Counted from the stretch's first letter, positions 20,934 through 30,274 are shown. The stretch is 64,000 nt of DNA from Alteromonadaceae bacterium (GCA_027013165.1 JALUXV010000530.1:1-64000); one strand, 5' to 3'. The notes: generated by a model from the sequence alone, not told the origin. Numbers and translations are program-made.

Positions 20934-21021
20934 AATTCCCAATTTAATATTCGAACATTTAGATATTGGTGGTGCTTGGGTGACTCGCTATAATTAGCGT
21001 TTTAGTACGCAGAGACACCCA

Positions 21022-22092
21022 ATGCACACACAAAAGCGGTTAGCTCCTGAATGGGCAGATATTGATGCCGTAATTCTTGCTTGGCCCCACAGTGGCACTG
21101 ACTGGGCCCCATGGCTAGCAAAAGCAAGACAAACCTACCTCGACCTCATCCAAGCGATAAACAATGCAAGTGCTGGCGTTGTATTGCTGTGTTCAAAAGA
21201 CGATATCGAAAGTGTTCCCTCACAACTACCGGATGATGCACGCGTACTGATAGTATCGGCCGACTTCAATGATACCTGGGTTCGAGACTATGGTTTTTTA
21301 ACCGTCAATGATGAAAAAGGTTTGGGGCACCCCGTCGAGTTTACATTTAATGGATGGGGAGATAAGTTTGACGCTTGCGCTGACAACCAAGTTAATTCTC
21401 GTTATTTGTCATCACTGTGCAAGCAGCCTTTGACATCCATCAGCTTGGTGGCGGAAGGTGGTGCGCTGGAGATTGATGGCAATGGCGTACTACTCAGCAC
21501 CAAACTGTGTTTGACCAATCCCAAGCGAAATGGCGACTTGTCGTTGGAAGCTTATGCAGAAATGTTTTCAGCATCGTTGGGCTGTAGCAAGGTTATCATT
21601 TTTGAGCATGGTCACTTAGAAGGTGACGATACAGACGGCCACATAGATACCCTAGTGAGGTTTACTCCTAACACTGGTTTAGTACTCCAAGGGGCGAAGA
21701 ACCGTAAAGATGACAGTCACTTTGCAGGTCTTGAGGCATTAAGCCAAGAATGCACAGAAAAGTTACCCGAACACCGTCAATTCCACTTACCCTTGCCTTT
21801 CATTGAGAGTGAAGACGGTGACCGTCTACCTGCGTCTTACGCTAACTACCTTATTTGTAACGGTAACGTACTGCTTCCCGTTTACGGGCAGCCAGAAGAC
21901 GCAGAAGCAATTAGTACAGTGGAAGAGGCTTATCCACACTTTAATGTAGTTCCGGTGGATTGCTCGGTACTCGTGCAACAATACGGAAGCTTGCACTGTA
22001 TTTCGATGCAAGTCCCTAAAAATACATTAACATCAGAAACACTATCTCGCCTTAATCAAGGAGTTAGCATACATGCGACCATCAACCCTTAA
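21022..22092 (+). CDS. aguA: Agmatine deiminase
   Basis: LAPEWADIDAVILAWPHSGTDWAPWL...FNDTWVRDYGFL...EGDDTDGHIDTLVRF. Confidence 0.93.
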   Translation: MHTQKRLAPEWADIDAVILAWPHSGTDWAPWLAKARQTYLDLIQAINNASAGVVLLCSKDDIESVPSQLPDDARVLIVSADFNDTWVRDYGFLTVNDEKGLGHPVEFTFNGWGDKFDACADNQVNSRYLSSLCKQPLTSISLVAEGGALEIDGNGVLLSTKLCLTNPKRNGDLSLEAYAEMFSASLGCSKVIIFEHGHLEGDDTDGHIDTLVRFTPNTGLVLQGAKNRKDDSHFAGLEALSQECTEKLPEHRQFHLPLPFIESEDGDRLPASYANYLICNGNVLLPVYGQPEDAEAISTVEEAYPHFNVVPVDCSVLVQQYGSLHCISMQVPKNTLTSETLSRLNQGVSIHATINP

Positions 22093-22966
22093 CATTGGTT
22101 TAGTTCAACAATCGGTTGCCAGCAACGACAAACTCGAGAATTGGCAAAAAAGTGCCAATCGCATTGCAGAACTCGCGGAACAAGGGTGCGAATGTATATT
22201 GCTGCAAGAGCTCCACAGTACGCTGTATTTCTGCCAACAAGAAGACACAGATGTTTTTGACCTTGCTGAACCCATTCCAGGAGACGCCACAGAATACTTC
22301 GGTGCATTAGCAGAAAAGCATAATATTGTACTGGTCACCTCACTGTTTGAAAAACGAGGCTCAGGGCTTTACCACAACACCGCAGTAGTATTCGACCGTA
22401 CGAAAGAGATTGCAGGAAAGTATCGGAAAATGCATATCCCTGACGACCCCGGTTTTTATGAGAAGTTCTACTTTACCCCAGGTGACATGGGATTTACTCC
22501 CATAGAAACCAGTGTGGGTAAGCTCGGTGTACTAATATGTTGGGACCAATGGTATCCAGAAGCGGCAAGGTTAATGGCCATGGCGGGGGCAGATATTCTG
22601 TTTTACCCTACCGCCATTGGCTGGGACATGACAGATACTCCAGAAGAACGTGCGCGGCAGCATGGCGCATGGGAAACAGTTCAGCGTGCCCATGCTGTGG
22701 CTAATTCGGTACCTGTTATTGTGGCTAACCGCACAGGCTTTGAAGCATCGCCCGTAGAAGGCGATCCGGGCATCGAATTTTGGGGGCAGAGCTTTATTGC
22801 TGGACCGCAAGGAGAGATTCTTGCCAAAGCCGAAGCGGGTGAAGAAACCACCTTATCCGTTACACTAGACATGTCGCGTACCGAACAAGTGAAGCGTATT
22901 TGGCCCTACTTCCGCGACCGTCGAATTGATGCCTACGACGACCTCACTAAACGCTGGAGAGACTAG
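22073..22966 (+). CDS. aguB: N-carbamoylputrescine amidase
   Basis: Nitrilase-superfamily CWDQWYPEAARLMAMAGADILFYPTAIGWD; overlaps the aguA 3' end by 20 nt. Confidence 0.93.
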   Translation: MRPSTLNIGLVQQSVASNDKLENWQKSANRIAELAEQGCECILLQELHSTLYFCQQEDTDVFDLAEPIPGDATEYFGALAEKHNIVLVTSLFEKRGSGLYHNTAVVFDRTKEIAGKYRKMHIPDDPGFYEKFYFTPGDMGFTPIETSVGKLGVLICWDQWYPEAARLMAMAGADILFYPTAIGWDMTDTPEERARQHGAWETVQRAHAVANSVPVIVANRTGFEASPVEGDPGIEFWGQSFIAGPQGEILAKAEAGEETTLSVTLDMSRTEQVKRIWPYFRDRRIDAYDDLTKRWRD

Positions 22967-22990
22967 CTGATCTGGAGAAACTGGCTGATA

Positions 22991-23014
22991 GAGGTGGTAC
23001 AATTGCACCACCTC
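22991..23014. terminator. Stem-loop between convergent aguB and GST gene
   Basis: GAGGTGGT acaattgc ACCACCTC perfect 8-bp stem. Confidence 0.5.
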
Positions 23015-23026
23015 TCACAATACGCG

Positions 23027-23689
23027 TTAACGAGTTACCACTTTACTGGCACCTTTTAATAGCGCTTCTTTGTCTATCTTATTTGGCACTTCTACCCCTC
23101 GGCGGGCAGCTGGCCGTGCCTCTATACTATTTTTCCAGCGTTTTAAATGGTCAAGCCCATCAATACTCGCGCCAGACCATTCGTAAGTTCGTACCCAGCA
23201 CCAATTAGCCATATCCGCAATACTATAGTCATCAACCAAGTATTCATGCTTGGCCAAATGCCCATCTAACACTGTGAACAAACGACGCACCTCGTTTTGA
23301 TAACGATCAATCGCGATGGGGATCTTTTCTTCGAGATAGCGATAAAACACGTTCGCCTGCCCCATCATTGGTCCCACACCGCCCATTTGAAACATTAACC
23401 ATTGGGTAACTTTACTTCGACCAGTTATAGAATTAGGCATAAATAAGCCGGTTTTTTCGGCCAAGTACAACATAATTGCACCAGACTCAAACACCGTGTG
23501 GCCGCCATCTACAGCATGGTCGACTATCACCGGAATACGCCCATTGGGATTCATCGCCAAAAACTCAGCGGTCTTCTGCTCACCTTTCATCAGGTTGACT
23601 GCATGGACGTTATATTCCAATCCCATTTCTTCAAGGGCGACAGACGCTTTCCATCCGTTAGGAGTAGCTGCTGTATATAAATCTATCAT
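23027..23689 (-). CDS. Glutathione S-transferase family protein (YfcG/YghU-like)
   Basis: [57 protein letters not shown]. Confidence 0.9.
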   Translation of the reverse strand: MIDLYTAATPNGWKASVALEEMGLEYNVHAVNLMKGEQKTAEFLAMNPNGRIPVIVDHAVDGGHTVFESGAIMLYLAEKTGLFMPNSITGRSKVTQWLMFQMGGVGPMMGQANVFYRYLEEKIPIAIDRYQNEVRRLFTVLDGHLAKHEYLVDDYSIADMANWCWVRTYEWSGASIDGLDHLKRWKNSIEARPAARRGVEVPNKIDKEALLKGASKVVTR

Positions 23690-24315
23690 TAGGCTTTTGC
23701 GCTCTCTCTGCCACTCACACTTTCATACCAGCGCTGTAAATTAACTTGCTCGTCTTTCATACGAATATTGATTACCCGTGCAAAGTCCATAGAGCACAAT
23801 GCGGTGATATCAGCAATGGTGAACTTGTCACCGGCAATATATTCAGACTCACCTAATCGGCGTTCAAGAATAGACATATATTTAGCTGCATTGATGCCCG
23901 CTTGTTTACCATACTCTGGAACGGGAACCATACGATCTTTAAAGTAACCCGTGGTATGCTGAAAGCACATGCCTACTTGCAGCATGAAGGCAAACTCAAC
24001 TTGCCGTTGCCACATTGATATTGTTGCTTTCTCTATGGGTGAAGTGCCCATGAGCGGTGGCTCTGGCTGAATAGATTCAAAATAAGTACAAATGGCATCG
24101 GTTTCAGCGATACATGTGCCATCATCAAGTTCAAGGATGGGAATCTTTCCAATAGGGTTCTTTTTGCGCATCTCTTTCGAGAGGTTTTCGCCACTCTGGA
24201 TATCAACCTGAACATAATCAACGTCGATTCCTTTTTCGGCGAGAAACATCCTTACTCGGCGAGGGTTTGGGGCGGTACGTGTTTCATAGATTTTCATGCA
24301 AGCACACCTTAACAT
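23689..24315 (-). CDS. Glutathione S-transferase family protein
   Basis: [33 protein letters not shown]...[23 protein letters not shown]. Confidence 0.9.
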   Translation of the reverse strand: MLRCACMKIYETRTAPNPRRVRMFLAEKGIDVDYVQVDIQSGENLSKEMRKKNPIGKIPILELDDGTCIAETDAICTYFESIQPEPPLMGTSPIEKATISMWQRQVEFAFMLQVGMCFQHTTGYFKDRMVPVPEYGKQAGINAAKYMSILERRLGESEYIAGDKFTIADITALCSMDFARVINIRMKDEQVNLQRWYESVSGRESAKA

Positions 24316-24446
24316 TCAATTAACAAACATCAAGATAGCAGACTAAGCGCCAACAAAGAGAATGACAAATCACCATCTCCCAGATAAATCTATCAGAATG
24401 GGTGATGGTTGGACCCTATGGGCCAGAATAGTAATTAGAATAGCAA

Positions 24447-25226
24447 CTACTTTGCGTACTCAAAGCACATTAAATAATTCACAGGAACACCTGCTGTGAG
24501 CTTCCATTGCCCTGACAAAGGATTGAGTGACATACCTGTTTGATGACGTAGTACGAAATTATTGGGAACCCATTGTTGAAGCTCACTGGGTTTGACAAAC
24601 TTGTTCCAATCATGAGTGCCTATTGGCAAATACCTTAGGACATATTCTGCACCCACAATAGCAATAAGGTAACTTAACCAAGTTCTATTGAGCGTTGCTA
24701 GTACCAGCATACCACCTGGTTTTACCAAGGAAGCACATTGCTTGATCAGCGCTTCTTGGTCAGGTACGTGCTCAACCACCTCTGCATTGATAACTACGTC
24801 GTATTGTGTTTTCTCAGCAACTAACTCCTCAGCAAGCATATGCCGGTAAGTGACCTCTGCTCCAGTCATTAGTGCATGGCGTTTAGCCACTTCAACACTC
24901 ATACTTGAAGCGTCGATACCAGTCACCTTTGCACCCTGAAGGGCGAGCGGTTCACTAATAAGTCCGCCGCCGCTTCCTATATCTACCACACTAATATCAG
25001 TAAGCGGTTCATTGTTTGACAAGCCAAAGTTGCTGCGGATCTGACGTTCAATAACGCCCAATCGGGCTGCATTAAACGACAGTGCGGTCTTGTACTTGCC
25101 ATTGGGATCCCACCAACTTTGCGCCAGTGCGTCAAATTGGGCAATTTCTTGTGCTGAAACATTATTAGAATGTAGGGCTTCGCTTTTTACGCTTTTATCT
25201 AACATGGGAGGTTTCGAAAACTTCAA
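24447..25226 (-). CDS. ubiG: Bifunctional 2-polyprenylphenol methyltransferase / demethylubiquinol 3-O-methyltransferase
   Basis: EIAQFDALAQSWWDPNGKYKTALSFNAARL...VVDIGSGGGLISEPLALQGAKVTGID...VINAEVVEHV. Confidence 0.95.
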   Translation of the reverse strand: MKFSKPPMLDKSVKSEALHSNNVSAQEIAQFDALAQSWWDPNGKYKTALSFNAARLGVIERQIRSNFGLSNNEPLTDISVVDIGSGGGLISEPLALQGAKVTGIDASSMSVEVAKRHALMTGAEVTYRHMLAEELVAEKTQYDVVINAEVVEHVPDQEALIKQCASLVKPGGMLVLATLNRTWLSYLIAIVGAEYVLRYLPIGTHDWNKFVKPSELQQWVPNNFVLRHQTGMSLNPLSGQWKLTAGVPVNYLMCFEYAK

Positions 25227-25270
25227 TGAACTAGTAACACTATACTCGGCAGGCCAATAGTAAGATCAGG

Positions 25271-25678
25271 TCACTCCAGTGAAGCTTCCCACGCTTTTAG
25301 CTTTTCCTGAGTCGCGATATCAACAACAGCTTTGTTGTTTGAAATCCACCAGCGCTCTATGATCCTAACGTTTTTTTGATTGGCTTTAAAAAACACATCG
25401 ACAATGTCACCAACAATAGGGAAAAAGCCCAGAATAAAATCAATAACTGAGTTGCGGAACATTTGCGCGACTAATGCTTTGGGCATGCCCAATGACTTTC
25501 CTAACCACACAATTCTCAAAGATACGAGTAACATAAGCGCGTCGCCCACAACGGGGAACAAACCAACGATAGAATCAAGTCCAATACGCAATGGAACAAA
25601 GGGAACCTTGACGGCTGTATCGAGTAGATTAGCGAGTCGCTGAGCTTTTTTAAGCGCTTTGGGCGCCTTTGCTTCCAT
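25271..25678 (-). CDS. DUF4112 domain-containing protein
   Basis: LLDTAVKVPFVPLRIGLDSIVGLFPVVGDALMLLVS...FIPIVGDIVDVFFKANQKNVRI-type pattern. Confidence 0.8.
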   Translation of the reverse strand: MEAKAPKALKKAQRLANLLDTAVKVPFVPLRIGLDSIVGLFPVVGDALMLLVSLRIVWLGKSLGMPKALVAQMFRNSVIDFILGFFPIVGDIVDVFFKANQKNVRIIERWWISNNKAVVDIATQEKLKAWEASLE

Positions 25679-25692
25679 GGCATGATTCCTAA

Positions 25693-26772
25693 CTAATTTG
25701 ACGCGCCAAGCATATGAGCTAAACCGGCACGTTTGGAGTTATCACTACTCACCTGCCACCCATGAAGATTGTCTTTAACAATAGAGAAGAGCATTGCTAT
25801 GTGAGCATCATCACTGTTCAGGGCGTCGATGTATTGATACTTTTCACCGCCCGCTTCCATGAAGTATTCGCGATTTTCTTCGCCAATCTCTTCAATGGTT
25901 TCTAAGCAATCAGCAGAAAAACCCGGGCACATGACTTGTATCGATTTAATGCCTTTTTCTGGCAACCCTTTCAAGGTCTCATCGGTATAAGGCTTCAACC
26001 ATTCTTCTCTACCAAACCGAGACTGGAAGGTTGTCATATATTCATCATGAGACAACCCCAGCTTTTGCGCAACCAAACGAGAGGTTTTGTGACACTCACA
26101 ATGATACGGGTCGCCGTTCATTAGATAACGCTTGGGAATACCATGATATGACATTACCAAGAGCTGTGCTTTTCCATGTTCTAGCCAATGGGCCCTTACT
26201 TTGTCAGCTAACGCCTCAATGTAGTCTTCTCTGTCGTTATAGCTATTTACAAAACGAAGCTCGGGTAGCCATCTGCGTTGAGTAAAATCCTTTGCAATCG
26301 CATCGAAAGTAGAGCCAGTGGTAGACGCACTATATTGTGGGTATAACGGCAGAACAACCAGTTTACGCACTCCCTTATCCAACATATTGTCGAGAACACT
26401 GGATACAGATGGGTTGCCGTAGCGCATGGCGAAATCAACGATAACATCGTCACCGTAGGCCGCTTTGCACTTTTCAGCCAAGGCTAAACTCTGCGCTTTG
26501 GTAATAGTAAGCAGTGGTGAGCCTTCATCGGTCCATACCGTTGAGTAAGCTTCGGCTGAACGCTTTGGACGAAAGTTCAGAATAATACCGTTTAAGATGA
26601 ACCACCAAAGTAACCTCGGCACTTCGACAACGCGAGGATCAGATAAAAACTCTTTTAAGTACGGACGCAGCGCTCCTGCTGTCGCGCTTTCAGGCGTACC
26701 CAAGTTGGTAATAAGTACTCCAATCTTGTCAGCTTGAGAGTGGCTAAACCCTTTGTTGCTCTTGTATTTCAT
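25693..26772 (-). CDS. hemH: Ferrochelatase
   Basis: KIGVLITNLGTPESATAGALRPYLKEFLSDPRVVE...SYHGIPKRYLMNGDPYHCECHKTSRL. Confidence 0.97.
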   Translation of the reverse strand: MKYKSNKGFSHSQADKIGVLITNLGTPESATAGALRPYLKEFLSDPRVVEVPRLLWWFILNGIILNFRPKRSAEAYSTVWTDEGSPLLTITKAQSLALAEKCKAAYGDDVIVDFAMRYGNPSVSSVLDNMLDKGVRKLVVLPLYPQYSASTTGSTFDAIAKDFTQRRWLPELRFVNSYNDREDYIEALADKVRAHWLEHGKAQLLVMSYHGIPKRYLMNGDPYHCECHKTSRLVAQKLGLSHDEYMTTFQSRFGREEWLKPYTDETLKGLPEKGIKSIQVMCPGFSADCLETIEEIGEENREYFMEAGGEKYQYIDALNSDDAHIAMLFSIVKDNLHGWQVSSDNSKRAGLAHMLGASN

Positions 26773-26866
26773 TATCCCGTCCGATGAATAGCATTAATAT
26801 TCTTATTATACTGAATTCAGTGGGAATTTGATCTCTTTGAAAAAGCAAATCACGATACCCATGTGG

Positions 26867-28183
26867 TCAAAATTTTAAGCTCATCTCAGAGTATAGATAC
26901 ACCGTATTCTCGCTGTTTACTCTCTGATCAGTATTGTCAAAAAATTCACCTTTAGCCAAATAGATACCCCCTGTTTCTAACATTACTGTTGGATTGAATT
27001 GATATCTAAAACGACCTTCTAATTGATAGCCTAAGAAATCCTCATTGCTGCTGTTAGATAAATTAAGCGATGGCAAACTATCATCCGCCGTTGCCAGCCA
27101 TAAAGCACGGTAACTCATAGAAAGAGAGCTTTCGCTTGAAGGCTTTGCGCGAAAAAGAATGCCCACACTTTTGTGATTCTTACGGGCAAAGAAACCATAC
27201 AAGTTAGTAGCATTAAACTCAGCACGCCTAACGCCAAACAAGGGGTCAAATTGCTTAAATTTATCATCTTCCTCATCTTTATCACCGCTGGCATAATTGA
27301 GCTCGACATCAACTTTCGACGTCCAAACATCATCGAACTTGTGGCCTAACGTTACGTAACCAAACCACGCGTTAACATCGAGATCCGTTATATCTTCAGG
27401 TTTAGACGATGCACGAGCACGTCCTAATTGATATGCCCCCTCAGACTCCACGTGCAGAAAACCACTTAAAAATGACTGCACCAATCGTCCGCCAAATGTG
27501 TGCAAACGCCTGTTCCTTGTATTCAAATCGTCTTGGTCAGACTCTTTTAATCCAAAGTAGTAAAGCTCATACAAATCTTTGTTAGTTAATTCTCGGGTTA
27601 GATAAATACTCCAAACAAGGTTTTCAGGATAGTTTTTATCAAGCTGTACCTTATTGGCATCTAGGTCTGCAAAGTTTCTTGGAAATCGATTGTCCGGCAT
27701 GGCAATGAGCGATTCTATTTTTGTGCTGTCGCTCTTCCAACGAACGTAACCGCCAGTAAATGAGTTTCTAGTGTTTCTGAAACGTGGCCGAGCAAACAAC
27801 CTACGATTTCCTAAATCAAGAGTGAAGCGCCCCAGCTTCAAATCGTTTTCTTGCGAAGCCCCCCACCGATATCCCCAATATGCTTGTATGGGTTCCAGTG
27901 TATTGACATCATCCGTACCTAGAGGTGAATTGGCATCATCCAAAAATACGCGAGCATCTTGAAGTTCGAGCGTCCAATATGATTTGTCGGCAGTGTATGT
28001 CGAGACAAGTTCAAGCCGTGAGCCTAACAGCCTATCAGTAGTGCTCGCGTTGATTCGTGGAGAGTTCTGAATATATTCGTATCGCAGCGCATAAGTACCA
28101 GACAAATCCCACTGCGCCTCACACGACCAATGAAAAAAATACAGAGTAAGCAACAAGATTTGCTTGGCGTTCTTCAAAGACAT
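26867..28183 (-). CDS. Alginate-export/OprD-like outer-membrane porin
   Basis: Signal peptide, WDLSGTYALRYEYIQNSPRI...LKLGRFTLDLGNRRLFARPRFRNTRNSFTGGYVRW; C-terminal aromatic (LKF). Confidence 0.75.
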   Translation of the reverse strand: MSLKNAKQILLLTLYFFHWSCEAQWDLSGTYALRYEYIQNSPRINASTTDRLLGSRLELVSTYTADKSYWTLELQDARVFLDDANSPLGTDDVNTLEPIQAYWGYRWGASQENDLKLGRFTLDLGNRRLFARPRFRNTRNSFTGGYVRWKSDSTKIESLIAMPDNRFPRNFADLDANKVQLDKNYPENLVWSIYLTRELTNKDLYELYYFGLKESDQDDLNTRNRRLHTFGGRLVQSFLSGFLHVESEGAYQLGRARASSKPEDITDLDVNAWFGYVTLGHKFDDVWTSKVDVELNYASGDKDEEDDKFKQFDPLFGVRRAEFNATNLYGFFARKNHKSVGILFRAKPSSESSLSMSYRALWLATADDSLPSLNLSNSSNEDFLGYQLEGRFRYQFNPTVMLETGGIYLAKGEFFDNTDQRVNSENTVYLYSEMSLKF

Positions 28184-28287
28184 TTGGGCTTCCTTGGCCG
28201 TTAAAAGTAACGATAACTTACTTATAATATCGTTTAGCCATTAATACTTTTAATAACGAGTGAATATTAGATAGCGCTGAAAAAAAA

Positions 28288-28323
28288 CACCAGCAATGCC
28301 AGGCTATTGAGTCAACTTGGAGC
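28288..28323 (+). repeat. Island-flanking inverted repeat, left copy (core)
   Basis: CACCAGCAATGCCAGGCTATTGAGTCAACTTGGAGC; matches the reverse complement of 30271-30308. Confidence 0.85.
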
Positions 28324-28354
28324 CGTTTTGTTGAAATAACAAAGCGGCTTTTTG
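28321..28354 (+). terminator. Hairpin plus T-tract directly after the left core repeat
   Basis: AGCCGTTTTGTT gaaat AACAAAGCGGCT TTTTG. Confidence 0.65.
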
Positions 28355-28359
28355 CTTGT

Positions 28360-28880
28360 ATAGACTCCCCCGGGCATGCCCGGGGTTCTATCTGCTATAG
28401 CTCCATTTGAAGCTGATCTGAATCCTTCCGACCTTGATGCTCAACGCAGTTACGTATCATGTGCTCGTCTTAGCCTATGCTGCTCACGAAGTATCCCGGC
28501 GACCAAACTGTATTTTCGTTACAATGACCTTCGAAAGCCATTTAAACGTCTTCCGTAAGTTTGACGCGGATTGGGCTTTAAATTTTCCCATGACTTCTGC
28601 TATTGAATGCTTCGGAGGAATTATCATTAGCATGTGTAAATGATCATTGTCGAAGCCCATTCGCTCTATCGTTACGCCAGGCATACTGCGCAGCAGTTTC
28701 GGCAACACTTTGCGCAGATACTCCACGACGAAAGGCTTCAGTATCCGACGCCTGTATTTAGTAACCCAGACAACGTGATACTGAAGTCGATATAAACCAT
28801 GTGATCATACTCTAACTTCCATCTTTGTAGTATGCAGGGCTCAGACTCATTCAGCCTCGGGTAAACCCGTGGTGTTCTGT
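28360..28880 (-). mobile_element. IS200/IS605-family (Y1 transposase) insertion sequence remnant with hairpins at both ends
   Basis: Subterminal palindromes CCCCGGGCATGCCCGGGG (28367-28384) and CCTCGGGTAAACCCGTGG (28855-28872) flank a degraded tnpA. Confidence 0.85.
28395..28804 (-). pseudogene. tnpA: IS200/IS605 TnpA (REP/Y1-type) transposase, degraded
   Basis: Composite translation SHGLYRLQYHVVWVTKYRRRILKPFVVEYLRKVLPKLLRSMPGVTIERMGFDNDHLHMLMIIPPKHSIAEVMGKFKAQSASNLRKTFKWLSKV / NENTVWSPGYFVSSIG*DEHMIRNCVEHQGRKDSDQLQMEL*; one frameshift and one in-frame TAA. Confidence 0.88.
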
Positions 28881-28909
28881 CGCTAAGTGACCGTTGACAT
28901 AAACAAAAA

Positions 28910-28938
28910 AACACTGACCAAAATGATCAGTGTTTTTC
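28910..28938 (-). terminator. Intrinsic terminator downstream of the PEP-CTERM gene
   Basis: AAAAACACTGACCAAAATGATCAGTGTTTTT. Confidence 0.8.
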
Positions 28939-28957
28939 ATGATTTACTATATAGAAA

Positions 28958-29575
28958 TTAAGCTTGCTTCTTAGATTTACGAGAGGCTAATCCTATTAAA
29001 CCTAGAGTGAATACTACTAGTGTAGAAGGTTCAGGCACACTAACGGTGCTTTGACTGTCATCTTTTACCAATACAAAACCACCCCAATTTTGCACTAATG
29101 GATCACTGACAGTATAAGATTGAAGATAATGGTTTGCCCATGAGGAGGTACGTCCTTCAATTGTTCCTGCATGAGTACTTCTTCCTGTGTTCAATGTGTC
29201 GGAAAAAATAAACTCACGCCTCGTAATGCCATTCCAAACATAACCACTCCAGCCACCTTGATTATAATAAGGATGAGGAGTTGAGTCCGTTAGAAAATCT
29301 CCATTGACTAAATCTCGATTTGCCCATGCATTCAAATAATCTTGTTCTGTGGCCCAACGGTATCCTTCAATCATTTCATACGTTTCTAGATTGTTGAAAA
29401 CTCCTGTAAGGCTCACAGCATAAAATATATCGTCAGAAAAGTTTGACTTTTTCAATCCTTGGAAGCCATCACTTGTATCATGCCAATTTTCTACCGTTAT
29501 AAGCCCCGCATTAGCTAATCCGCTAACGGACAATGCAAAGCCAGCCGCTAAAGCTTTTAAGAATTTATTGTTCAA
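28958..29575 (-). CDS. PEP-CTERM sorting domain-containing protein (proposed TTG start; the track ORF to 29749 is probably over-extended)
   Basis: Signal peptide NNKFLKALAAGFALSVSGLANA; C-terminal VPEPSTLVVFTLGLIGLASRKSKKQA; AAAGGAT RBS-like motif before TTG. Confidence 0.85.
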   Translation of the reverse strand: MNNKFLKALAAGFALSVSGLANAGLITVENWHDTSDGFQGLKKSNFSDDIFYAVSLTGVFNNLETYEMIEGYRWATEQDYLNAWANRDLVNGDFLTDSTPHPYYNQGGWSGYVWNGITRREFIFSDTLNTGRSTHAGTIEGRTSSWANHYLQSYTVSDPLVQNWGGFVLVKDDSQSTVSVPEPSTLVVFTLGLIGLASRKSKKQA

Positions 29576-29652
29576 TTGATTTATCCTTTTCAATCCCTTT
29601 CTATCGAGGTTGGAATATTTAATAAAGCTAAGAATAATTAACGCAGGGGGCA

Positions 29653-29668
29653 AGCAGGTACTATACCA
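29653..29668 (-). promoter_or_regulatory. Candidate sigma-54 promoter for the PEP-CTERM gene
   Basis: Minus strand TGGTATAGTACCTGCT: GG-N10-GC spacing, close to TGGCACG-N4-TTGCW. Confidence 0.55.
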
Positions 29669-29748
29669 GCCAGTTAACTTAACAAAAAAACAGTAAGTTA
29701 GTGAATTTTCCTGATTTAGGATTTGTAGTTTTGTAAGATACCCTGACA

Positions 29749-30053
29749 CTAAAATCGGTTACTCACGAAGCTAGGCAGGTGTTCAGTTTTGTTACGGTAG
29801 ACTTCATCAATGCGCACTTTATCAAGGCTACATGAGAGTAAATCTTCCGCTGAGTAGAGTTTTCTAGGTAGCGCAAGTCGAATTGCTGGCGTGTTAGCTG
29901 GAGGTCAACGGTGCGTACATGCTTAGGTGCCTGAGCGTTAACATCATCATTGCTTAGTACGTATTGTGCGTAGCGTCTGTAATAAGGATATTTTTCCTGT
30001 TCTTTCTTTTCTCGATGTTCTTTATTTATCTCTTGATAATCTTTAATCGATAC
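29749..30053 (-). pseudogene. C-terminal remnant of an unidentified protein, with one frameshift
   Basis: Composite VSIKDYQEINKEHREKKEQEKYPYYRRYAQYVLSNDDVNAQAPKHVRTVDLQLTRQQFDLRYLENST / SAEDLLSCSLDKVRIDEVYRNKTEHLPSFVSNRF*. Confidence 0.5.
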
Positions 30054-30211
30054 TTAGGAGTCCATACTATGTGATATTGGCATCGCCAAAACACGCGTGA
30101 TGCTTTGTCGTATCTACTCCTGTTAACTTCCTTTTTGACTTCACTAAAAATCAAAGGGAGAATTATTTTGAGTGGGTATACGAGCAACGCCCTATCATAG
30201 ATGATAACCAC
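30026..30211 (-). pseudogene. tnpA: 5' remnant of a second IS200-like TnpA
   Basis: SRVFWRCQYHIVWTPKYRLKIIKR* matches the N-terminus of Y1 transposases, then ends. Confidence 0.75.
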
Positions 30212-30229
30212 CTACTGAAGTAGGTGGTT
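30206..30229. repeat. IS200/IS605 end hairpin
   Basis: AACCACCTAC TGAA GTAGGTGGTT perfect 10-bp stem just upstream of the TnpA remnant. Confidence 0.75.
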
Positions 30230-30241
30230 TAAGACAGAAAA

Positions 30242-30274
30242 TAAAAAAGAGCTAGTATAAAAAAATAGTAGCTC
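30242..30274 (-). terminator. Hairpin plus T-tract after the right core repeat (likely terminator of the AbgT gene)
   Basis: Minus strand GAGCTACTATTTTTTTATACTAGCTCTTTTTTAT. Confidence 0.65.

Noticed and set aside
22073-22338. Antisense ORFs over aguB (22089-22307, 22105-22338)
   Set aside because: Overlap a well-supported nitrilase-family gene; no supporting features.
28376-28643. Plus-strand ORFs 28376-28558 and 28434-28643
   Set aside because: Antisense to the degraded IS200/IS605 transposase, which explains the sequence better.
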